The notes under the pieces were generated by a model. That model was not told the origin of the DNA. It saw only the letters and a program-made list of their open reading frames with translations, and made no database searches. A DNA stretch of 6,289 nucleotides from Bacteroidota bacterium (GTDB taxonomy: Bacteria; Bacteroidota; Bacteroidia; Bacteroidales; WCHB1-69): positions 1-6,289 of the forward strand of contig JAEWUL010000056.1 of the NCBI GenBank assembly GCA_023459435.1. Reading direction: 5' to 3'. Shown piece after piece: positions 1 to 6,050 of this stretch (positions are counted from its first letter, which is position 1; the number at the start of each line of letters is the position of its first letter). The position numbers and the translations under genes are program-made.

Positions 1-484
1 CTACAACCAACAAAACCGTCAACAAAACCCTCAGGGAAATTACAATAGACAATACAGACCTCCACAAAACCAAAACAGTACCCCTCAACAAAACAGGAAC
101 TACAACAGAAACGAACAAAACAACCCAAACAATCAAAACAACTACAACCAAAACAACAGAAACTACAACAGAAACGAACAAAACAACCAGAACAGACAGA
201 GGTCAGGTTCAAGTAACTATTATAGAGAGAATAATAGTAGACAACAAGAAGGGAGAACCTATAATAATAACAGTAGAAACAACTCCGGAAATACTGGTGG
301 AACCAGTGGAGGAACATACAACAGACAAAGTTCAGGAAGTTCATCCGGAACAAGTAGTGGAAGCTACAACAGAAGCAGTTCCGGTAGTTCATCAGGTTCC
401 AGCGGCACATCATCAAGAGGATCTTCCAGCTCAAGCAGTGGAAGTTCCAGAGGAAGTTCAGGAAGTTCTGGACATAGAAAATAA
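1..484 (+). CDS. 3' end of low-complexity Asn/Gln- then Ser/Gly-rich protein (5' partial)
   Basis: The reading frame with codons starting at base 2 is open from the window edge to TAA at 482-484, giving 160 residues with no start codon in view. Roughly residues 1-67 are rich in Asn, Gln, Arg and Tyr (repeated NYNRNEQNN and NYNQNN units). After a transition, residues from about 97 to 157 are almost entirely Ser and Gly with scattered Arg, Thr and Tyr, ending GHRK. Acidic residues are few, so the tail is basic and surely disordered. I chose this frame because the Ser stretch mixes AGT, AGC, TCA, TCC and TCT, and Gly mixes GGA, GGT and GGC; such synonymous mixing is expected only in the translated frame. 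A second frame is also open here (see findings). The stop lies 30 bases before the outer-membrane protein gene, so the two may be cotranscribed. Any folded domain lies upstream of the window. I do not recognise the family and assign no function. Confidence 0.75.
   Translation, partial: YNQQNRQQNPQGNYNRQYRPPQNQNSTPQQNRNYNRNEQNNPNNQNNYNQNNRNYNRNEQNNQNRQRSGSSNYYRENNSRQQEGRTYNNNSRNNSGNTGGTSGGTYNRQSSGSSSGTSSGSYNRSSSGSSSGSSGTSSRGSSSSSSGSSRGSSGSSGHRK
98..188 (+). repeat. Exact 28-bp direct repeat inside the low-complexity gene
   Basis: Bases 98-125 and 161-188 are identical, both starting AACTACAACAGAAACG. The copies start 63 bases apart, exactly 21 codons, so both encode NYNRNEQNN in the same frame. 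The spacer carries a degenerate relative (NYNQNN), which suggests growth by in-frame duplication within an Asn/Gln-rich segment. It is an internal coding repeat; nothing suggests a mobile element. Confidence 0.85.
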
Positions 485-514
485 GGTTGTTTAATATTTT
501 TAAAAATTTTCAAT

Positions 515-1966
515 ATGAACACAAAAAACATCATTTTGATTTTCACAATATTTATATGGGGGAATCTCACATTTGGACAAAATGAGCTCGATGCTTTACG
601 TTTTTCAAGAACAGAATGGGGCGGTACAGCACGTTTTGTAGGTGCCGGGGGTGCATTCGGAGCTGTTGGAGCTGACTTTTCAGCGTTAAGTATAAATCCT
701 GCATCGATTGGGCTATTTAAAAAAACTGAAATATCTTTTACTCCACTATTTGTAAATATCTCTCATGTAGAATCCTTTTACAATGATGAATATACACCCT
801 CAACTGATATATCTTCTTCAGTGGGCAATTTAGGGATCGTTTTTGCCTGGGATGGAGCGAATAATAGTAAATGGAAAAAGGGGCAGTTTGGGATTGGGTT
901 TAACCAAATCATGAATTATTCAAATAAGTTTGCCGTTGAAGGAAGAAGCAATGGATCTACGATGGGTGAAGCATTTGCAGCTGCATCCAATGGTTCGCTA
1001 TACGATAATCTTTCTAATGAAGGGTTTTTTGCCTATCAATCCTATATCATTGACCCCGTTAATAATAGTGCCAATAACGATCAATATATTCCCGCTTATT
1101 TAGGGAAAGACTTAAAACAGACTACTTCAGTTCAAACTTCAGGTAGAATCAATGAATTATCATTTTCATTTGGTGGAAATTATGATGATCAGTTTTTTGT
1201 TGGAGCCTCATTAGGAGTTCCTTTCCTCTCATATACTGAAAAAAGATCCTATATGGAAGAGGATGATAATAACATTGTGGATCATTTTAATTCATTCACT
1301 ATCAATGATAAACTAATGGTTTCTTCTACAGGAATTAACTTAAAACTGGGCGTTTTGTACCAACCGGTTTCATTTTTAAGAGTTGGCGCAGCATTTCATA
1401 CCCCAACCTATTATGGAAATATGCATGATATTCTTGAAAGAGAGATGGTCTCATTTGGTGATACTGCTTTGAATGTAAGTTATACCAATGATTATAACTA
1501 TCAGTTGGTTACTCCTGCCCGTTTGATGGCGAATATAGCTTTTTTAATCATGAAAAGAGGATTCATCAGTGCTGATTATGAGTATGCTGATTATTCAAAA
1601 AGTGAAATGGGTCCCTGGGGCTCTAATACCTACTTGTTTAAAGACGAAAATAAAGCCATAAGAGAAAGTTATCGTTCAACCCATTCGATTAGATTAGGTG
1701 GGGAAGTTTACTTAACTAAGAATTTTCTTGCTCGTGCCGGATTTTCTTATACAACATCTCCATATCAGAATAATATCAACGATGCCTCTTTACTAACCAG
1801 CTCTTGCGGATTAGGTTTTAGATCGAAATCGTTCTTTGTGGATGTAGCTTACCTTTATAAAACGTCACATCAAGATTACTGGTTCTTTAATCCTGACATG
1901 GTTAATCCTACCCACCAAAAACATGTATCTCACTATATAGTAGGTACTTTTGGATGGAAACTCTAA
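515..1966 (+). CDS. OmpP1/FadL-family outer-membrane beta-barrel protein
   Basis: The 483-residue product begins with a classical signal peptide: MNTKNIILIF, a hydrophobic core, and a probable cleavage near residue 21 (LTFG before QNELDAL). The mature N-terminus has the Gly/Ala-rich segment WGGTARFVGAGGAFGAVGAD at about 35-54, followed by NPASIGLFKK (61-70), the NPA-type signature of the OmpP1/FadL/TodX family. The rest alternates short amphipathic strands with polar loops, and the C-terminus HYIVGTFGWKL has the alternating pattern of a final barrel strand. Length suits a FadL-size barrel of about 14 strands. FadL proteins pass long-chain fatty acids or other hydrophobic compounds through the outer membrane. 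Bacteroidota homologues are sometimes labelled hemin receptor, which I regard as poorly founded. The substrate here is inferred, but the next gene, a fatty-acid activating and acyltransferase fusion, makes fatty acids plausible. ATG 515 is chosen because it directly precedes the signal peptide. No -7 box is seen in the 30-base gap upstream, suggesting readthrough from the preceding gene. Confidence 0.85.
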   Translation: MNTKNIILIFTIFIWGNLTFGQNELDALRFSRTEWGGTARFVGAGGAFGAVGADFSALSINPASIGLFKKTEISFTPLFVNISHVESFYNDEYTPSTDISSSVGNLGIVFAWDGANNSKWKKGQFGIGFNQIMNYSNKFAVEGRSNGSTMGEAFAAASNGSLYDNLSNEGFFAYQSYIIDPVNNSANNDQYIPAYLGKDLKQTTSVQTSGRINELSFSFGGNYDDQFFVGASLGVPFLSYTEKRSYMEEDDNNIVDHFNSFTINDKLMVSSTGINLKLGVLYQPVSFLRVGAAFHTPTYYGNMHDILEREMVSFGDTALNVSYTNDYNYQLVTPARLMANIAFLIMKRGFISADYEYADYSKSEMGPWGSNTYLFKDENKAIRESYRSTHSIRLGGEVYLTKNFLARAGFSYTTSPYQNNINDASLLTSSCGLGFRSKSFFVDVAYLYKTSHQDYWFFNPDMVNPTHQKHVSHYIVGTFGWKL

Positions 1967-1994
1967 TAATAAACAACAATATTATTCAAAAATC

Positions 1995-2026
1995 AAAAAG
2001 TTCATGTATCTTTGCATGAACTTTTT
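1995..2026 (+). terminator. Perfect 12-bp inverted repeat, possible terminator
   Basis: Arm 1995-2006 (AAAAAGTTCATG) is the exact reverse complement of 2015-2026 (CATGAACTTTTT), separated by 8 bases and followed by two more T (2027-2028). A-tract, stem and T-tract form the shape of an intrinsic terminator that could work in both directions, 28 bases after the outer-membrane protein stop. The stem has only three G-C pairs per arm, so it is weak. The loop is a promoter -7 box (separate entry), so it could instead be an operator-like palindrome over the promoter. Confidence 0.45.
2007..2014 (+). promoter_or_regulatory. Bacteroidetes-type -7 box for the lipid-enzyme operon
   Basis: TATCTTTG matches the Bacteroidetes primary sigma -7 consensus TAnnTTTG exactly. 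No good -33 TTG/TTTG element is found 19-21 bases upstream. Transcription would begin near 2018-2024, leaving a leader of about 20 bases before ATG 2040. This supports 2040 as the start and a transcription unit that begins with the fusion gene. Confidence 0.55.
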
Positions 2027-2039
2027 TTATATAAAAAAT

Positions 2040-4511
2040 ATGCTGATAGAAAATAGAAAAAAGCTAGCCATTGTATACAAAGGCAGCGAATATAGTTATT
2101 CTGAACTTCTACAATATTCCACACTTTACCAACAATTCTTTACCAAAAACGAAAAAAATCCACAAAAAGTACTCATTTTTGCAGATAATTCTCCTGAATA
2201 TTTCTTTGCCACATATGGTGCTTTGAGATGTGGTGCTGTAGTAGTTCCTGTGGATGTGACCTCCACATTGAAAGAGTTGGCTTTCATTATAAATGACTGC
2301 AGACCGGAAATCTTGTTTATATCACCTTCAAAAAGAGATCTAATCAATGAAGCGGTTGCAACGATTGATCAATACGAATGTACCGTATATACTGCTGAAG
2401 ATATTGACACCAATCAGGTTCAAGAGATTGAGATCACTCCTGTGCCAGAAGCCCCTGATGATCAGCTTTTGGCCATCATTTATACATCAGGAACTACAGG
2501 TTCCCCTAAAGGGGTAATGTTGTCCTATAAAAATATCCTTTTTAACACATTAGCCGTTTCCAAACAAGTGCCTATTTATAGAGAGAATGTGAACGTTATG
2601 GTTCTCTTACCACTTCATCATAGTTTCCCTTTCGTGGGAACTATGTTTGCTCCTATGTATGTGGGAAGTACCGTTTATATTGCGGAAGGGCTAACTGCTG
2701 AAAGTATTATCTCTACTTTGAATAAAGGAAAAATTGGGCTGATAATCGGAGTTCCAAAATTGTATGAAACTCTAGCCAAAGGGATTATGGTTAAAGTGAA
2801 TTCCAGCGCTGTCGGGAAACTAATGTTTAAACTGGCAAAGCGGATCAATAGCAAAACTTTCTCCAGAAAAGTGTTCAAAGCTGTTCACCAAAAATTTGGG
2901 GGACATATAGAACATCTGGTGTGTGGCGGCGCAGCACTTCCTGATGAAACCGGTGTTGTTTTTAAAGCATTGGGATTTTCTGTCCTTACCGGATACGGGA
3001 TGACCGAATGTGCACCCATGATCAGCTTTACCAGACCCGGAAAAGATGAGATCGGATATTCAGGAGAACTACTCCCGGGACTTGAGATCAGATTCTCTGA
3101 TATTGGTGAAATCAGCGTGAAAGGACCTAATGTGATGTCCGGATACTATAATAGACCGGAAGATACTGCCCAAATATTAAAAGATGGCTGGCTTCATACA
3201 GGTGATATAGGAACTTTAGGGAAAAAAGGACTCAAGATCACCGGAAGAATCAAAGAGATCATTGTGACATCCAATGGAAAAAATATCAATCCTGTTGAAT
3301 TGGAATTTGAATTATTAGAGAAAACTCATGCCATGAAAGAGGTCGCTGTGTTTCTTGAAGATGATATCCTTCAGGCGTTGGTCGTTCCCGATTTGGATCT
3401 GGTCAGACTTAAAACAGGTTTTACCGCAGATGATATTCTAAAAGAGGAGTTTGCCCACTACAATAAAGGGGCAATGACCTATAAAAGAATTAAGAAGTTT
3501 CATATTGCCTCCGCAGATCTGCCTAGAACAAGATTGGGGAAAATCCAAAGACACTTGTTGAAAAACTATATGCCTACTGAAAGTAGCATCAAACAAACTG
3601 AACCCGAAGAGAATCACAGTGTTGTTTATCAGTCTCTGAAATCATTTATTGAAGGTGAAACAGGAAGAAAAGCATACGGAGATGCTCATTTTGAAATTGA
3701 TCTTGCAATGGATTCCCTTACCAGAGTGGCTCTGATTGCCTATGTGGAAACAGCATTTGAATTAGCCATTAAAGAGAATCAACTGGACGATTATTCTTCT
3801 CTCAACAAACTAACCGCCTTTATTGAAGAGAATTCATCGGTGGTTAAAGAAACCGAAATCTCATGGAAAGAGATCCTCCAACATAAACTGGAAGATCTTA
3901 GACTTCCCAAATCGGGGTTTACCCACCAATTTTTAGATCATTTAATCAGAATATTCTTTAATCTGTTTTATATTTATCGCTCTTCCGGTACTGAAAATAT
4001 TCCCGATGGCCCCTGTATCATTATTGGGAACCACAGAAGCGGTTTTGATGGCGTTTTTATCTCTTCAAAATTGAAATGGAGTGTAGCTAAAAAAACCTAT
4101 TTCTTTGCTAAAGAAAAACATTTTAACTTTGCATTGGGTAGGTTCATTGCCAGAAGAAGCAATATCATCCTTATGAATGTAAATACCAACATTCGAGAAT
4201 CCCTTCAAAAAATGTCAGAAGTGCTGAAACAAGAGAAAAATGTGATCATCTTCCCTGAAGGAACCAGAGCCAAAGATAAAAAATTAAAACACTTCAGAGA
4301 CTCATTTGCTATCTTGAGTACCGAATTGAATGTGCCTGTAGTACCTGTACTGATCAAAGGTTCTGAAACGGCTACATACAATAAAATCAGAATTCCGAAG
4401 TTTCTTTCAAGAATCGATCTGGAATTTCTTAAACCTGTTTATCCGGAAAAAGGGGAGTCCATGAGAGATTTTAGAAGTAGAATCGAATTGATCTATCAAC
4501 AAAAACTATAA
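2040..4511 (+). CDS. Trifunctional fusion: acyl-AMP ligase, acyl carrier domain, PlsC-type acyltransferase
   Basis: An 823-residue protein with three domains. Residues 1 to about 510 form an ANL-superfamily acyl-adenylating ligase: P-loop YTSGTTGSPKG (148-158), GYGMTE (318-323), GWLHTGD (383-389), hinge GRIKE (402-406) and LPRTRLGK with the probable catalytic lysine K501. About 525-600 is an acyl carrier domain; AMDSL places the phosphopantetheine serine at S559. About 630-823 is an LPLAT/PlsC acyltransferase: a hydrophobic amphipathic lead-in (631-645), catalytic HRSGFD (H665, D670; HX4D), GRFIARRSN (700-708), FPEGTR (738-743) and VPVVPV (765-770). All key residues are intact. By family knowledge it would activate a free fatty acid with ATP, load the tethered carrier and acylate a lysophospholipid-like acceptor at the inner membrane. 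E. coli Aas has the two catalytic domains in the opposite order and no fused carrier. Acceptor and acyl chain are inferred; an aminolipid acceptor is possible. The frame extends upstream to a TTG at 1950, with ATGs at 2004 and 2016, but these overlap the barrel gene or the hairpin; ATG 2040 begins right at the conserved domain start (MLIENRKKLAIVYKG). Confidence 0.9.
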   Translation: MLIENRKKLAIVYKGSEYSYSELLQYSTLYQQFFTKNEKNPQKVLIFADNSPEYFFATYGALRCGAVVVPVDVTSTLKELAFIINDCRPEILFISPSKRDLINEAVATIDQYECTVYTAEDIDTNQVQEIEITPVPEAPDDQLLAIIYTSGTTGSPKGVMLSYKNILFNTLAVSKQVPIYRENVNVMVLLPLHHSFPFVGTMFAPMYVGSTVYIAEGLTAESIISTLNKGKIGLIIGVPKLYETLAKGIMVKVNSSAVGKLMFKLAKRINSKTFSRKVFKAVHQKFGGHIEHLVCGGAALPDETGVVFKALGFSVLTGYGMTECAPMISFTRPGKDEIGYSGELLPGLEIRFSDIGEISVKGPNVMSGYYNRPEDTAQILKDGWLHTGDIGTLGKKGLKITGRIKEIIVTSNGKNINPVELEFELLEKTHAMKEVAVFLEDDILQALVVPDLDLVRLKTGFTADDILKEEFAHYNKGAMTYKRIKKFHIASADLPRTRLGKIQRHLLKNYMPTESSIKQTEPEENHSVVYQSLKSFIEGETGRKAYGDAHFEIDLAMDSLTRVALIAYVETAFELAIKENQLDDYSSLNKLTAFIEENSSVVKETEISWKEILQHKLEDLRLPKSGFTHQFLDHLIRIFFNLFYIYRSSGTENIPDGPCIIIGNHRSGFDGVFISSKLKWSVAKKTYFFAKEKHFNFALGRFIARRSNIILMNVNTNIRESLQKMSEVLKQEKNVIIFPEGTRAKDKKLKHFRDSFAILSTELNVPVVPVLIKGSETATYNKIRIPKFLSRIDLEFLKPVYPEKGESMRDFRSRIELIYQQKL

Positions 4512-4523
4512 AAAAACAAAGAT

Positions 4524-5234
4524 ATGACAGAAAATGACATTCACAATGGTATCGAAAATGAAATGGTTGAAAAAGAACAACCTATGATCAATGAAACATC
4601 CGAATCGCTACAAACAACACCACCTAAACCTAAGAAAAGAAAAACAAACCTCTTTCAGCTCTTTTTTTATATCGGCATTACAACAGCAGTTGTAGTTCTG
4701 TATATCCTCCATTTTCTGACCCCTAAGCAAGAGGTTTTTGTTCCAAAAGAGTTTGATGGAAAACCGGGATCAGGTGAGATTGTTTATATCAACCTGGATA
4801 CAATAAATGCCAATTATGAACTCGTTAAGATTTTAACCGGTGATATTGAGGCCGAAACCAGAAAACAGGAAACTATCTTCCAAAATAAAGAGGAGTCGTT
4901 TAAAAAGAAATATGCACAATTCCAGGAAAACTATCAAAAAGGGATCTTAACTCAGGTACAGATCGAAAATGCGCAAATGCAACTCGAACAGGAGTATGCC
5001 ATAATCAATGCTGAAAAAGAGAAAGTTTTTAATGACCTCCAAAACAGACAAACTACTGCTTTAATACAGATTTATGACTCTTTGCAAATGGTAATCAAAA
5101 GGATTAATCTCGAAAGAAACGCCTCCTTTGTGATTACTTATCAGGCAAACAGCCCTTTTTTAATGCATGCCGATCCATCCAAAGAGATTACAGATCAGGT
5201 GTTGTTTGAACTCAATAAACCATACCAAAAATAA
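4524..5234 (+). CDS. Membrane-anchored Skp/OmpH-like periplasmic coiled-coil protein
   Basis: The 236-residue product has a hydrophilic cytoplasmic N-terminus (1-42, acidic then basic PKPKKRK at 34-40), one transmembrane helix at about 44-65 (FQLFFYIGITTAVVV onward), a short linker, and a Skp/OmpH-like domain from about 85 to the end. Family marks are the opening strand IVYINLDTINANYELVK, a long charged Gln/Glu/Lys coiled coil at roughly 105-180, and the closing segment EITDQVLFELNKPYQK, like that of Bacteroidota OmpH proteins. Skp is a soluble trimeric periplasmic chaperone with a cleaved signal peptide. Here the positive-inside rule and the long polar N-terminus predict an uncleaved anchor with the coiled coil in the periplasm. 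It starts 12 bases after the stop of the fusion gene, so the two are probably cotranscribed. A role in holding outer-membrane proteins or lipids near the inner membrane is inference. ATG 4524 is the first in-frame start after the preceding stop. Confidence 0.75.
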   Translation: MTENDIHNGIENEMVEKEQPMINETSESLQTTPPKPKKRKTNLFQLFFYIGITTAVVVLYILHFLTPKQEVFVPKEFDGKPGSGEIVYINLDTINANYELVKILTGDIEAETRKQETIFQNKEESFKKKYAQFQENYQKGILTQVQIENAQMQLEQEYAIINAEKEKVFNDLQNRQTTALIQIYDSLQMVIKRINLERNASFVITYQANSPFLMHADPSKEITDQVLFELNKPYQK

Positions 5235-5305
5235 GGAACCAGAGTAGAAAAACAACTTCAATCTATTATTATTAAATTTATATACCATAATTAGAAAATT
5301 ATTGT

Positions 5306-5313
5306 TATTTTTG
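5306..5313 (+). promoter_or_regulatory. Bacteroidetes-type -7 box before the TPR-ribH pair
   Basis: TATTTTTG fits TAnnTTTG, with 29 bases to ATG 5343; the box before the fusion gene has a similar 25-base distance. No convincing -33 element is seen at the expected spacing, and the very AT-rich surroundings raise the chance of a random match. The 108-base gap and this box suggest the TPR gene begins a new transcription unit. Confidence 0.5.
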
Positions 5314-5342
5314 CCGCTCGAAAATTTTAAATATTTAAGAAT

Positions 5343-6050
5343 ATGACAAACAAGGAAAAAATAGGTGCTAAAAAAGAGAGCATAACTCCCAAAAAACAAA
5401 ACTTTATTACAAAAACAATTGAATTCTTTAATACATACAACAAAATTATTTATGGTGTAATCATTGGGATTTTAATCGTAATTTCTGCTATTTTAGCTTT
5501 TAATAAATTTTATTTAGCACCAAAATCTGAAAAAGCTTCCATGTTGATCCTAAAACCCATCGAAAAAATGATGGCAGGTGATTCAGCATCTGTTTTAATT
5601 GCACTGGAAGGTGACGAAGAGATGGATGGATTTCTTACCATTGCGAAAGGGTATCGCTTAACCAAAACGGCTAATACAGCAAACTATTATGCCGGTATTT
5701 CGTATTTAAAACTCAACGATAAAGAGGAAGCCCTCAATTATCTACTAAAATTCAAACATAAAGAGGATGTTCTTTGGTATGCTTGTCAAGCAATCATTGG
5801 AGACCTTTATGATGATATGGGTGACACCAAAAAAGCAATCTCTTATTATGAAAAAGCGGTTGATGGAGATGAAGACCCCTATTTTACACCGATCAATCTG
5901 TTCAAATTAGGACAAATGTACGAAAGAGATGAACAATGGCAAAAAGCGATTGATTTATATAACACTATTGAAAATGATTTTTACGATCAGTATACCAAAA
6001 TGGGAGTTTCCCGTTTTGTGGATCGTGCAAAAGCCAAAATAGGTAAATAA
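5343..6050 (+). CDS. Inner-membrane-anchored tetratricopeptide repeat protein
   Basis: The 235-residue protein has a basic cytoplasmic N-terminus (1-33), one transmembrane helix at about 34-54 (KIIYGVIIGILIVISAILAF) and a soluble C-terminal part predicted to be periplasmic. Helical repeats follow: NYYAGISYLKLNDKEEALNY (113-132), IIGDLYDDMGDTKKAISYYE (151-170) and NLFKLGQMYERDEQWQKAI (185-203), with TPR-type G/Y/A spacing. The architecture (short N-in anchor, TM, TPRs) resembles YfgM-type proteins, which in E. coli interact with periplasmic chaperones and the Sec translocon; whether this protein shares that role is inference. It overlaps ribH by one base. I recall a TPR gene at this position in other Bacteroidota, so the pairing is probably conserved, but nothing in the sequence ties it to riboflavin synthesis. 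ATG 5343 is the first start after the -7 box and precedes the basic segment. Confidence 0.8.
   Translation: MTNKEKIGAKKESITPKKQNFITKTIEFFNTYNKIIYGVIIGILIVISAILAFNKFYLAPKSEKASMLILKPIEKMMAGDSASVLIALEGDEEMDGFLTIAKGYRLTKTANTANYYAGISYLKLNDKEEALNYLLKFKHKEDVLWYACQAIIGDLYDDMGDTKKAISYYEKAVDGDEDPYFTPINLFKLGQMYERDEQWQKAIDLYNTIENDFYDQYTKMGVSRFVDRAKAKIGK

Noticed and set aside
98..188. The repeats as a possible CRISPR array
   Set aside because: There are only two exact copies, they are in-frame coding sequence, and the spacer has the same composition as the repeats.
297..494. Small + strand open frame starting at ATG 297 with a Val/Glu-rich product
   Set aside because: It is the end of the second open frame across the low-complexity gene. 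Codon patterns favour the Ser/Gly frame, so it is not called as a gene; the dual openness is kept as a finding.
364..570. - strand open frame with Leu/Glu/Pro-rich product
   Set aside because: It is the antisense of the Ser/Gly repeats; its composition mirrors the repeat and it runs into the barrel gene start.
2126..2878. Two - strand open frames (2126-2347 and 2675-2878) inside the ligase domain
   Set aside because: Both lie antisense to strongly conserved ligase coding sequence and show no recognisable features or promoter.
5327..5338. 12-base palindrome TTAAATATTTAA just before the TPR start
   Set aside because: It is made only of A and T in an AT-rich leader, where such palindromes arise easily; no stem of useful stability.
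5235..5342. Possible terminator after the Skp-like gene
   Set aside because: I found no GC-containing inverted repeat followed by a T-tract in this gap.
5160..5399. - strand open frame of 79 codons across the Skp-like/TPR gap
   Set aside because: It overlaps two supported genes in antisense, and its hydrophobic look comes from AT-rich intergenic sequence and Lys-rich codons read backwards.
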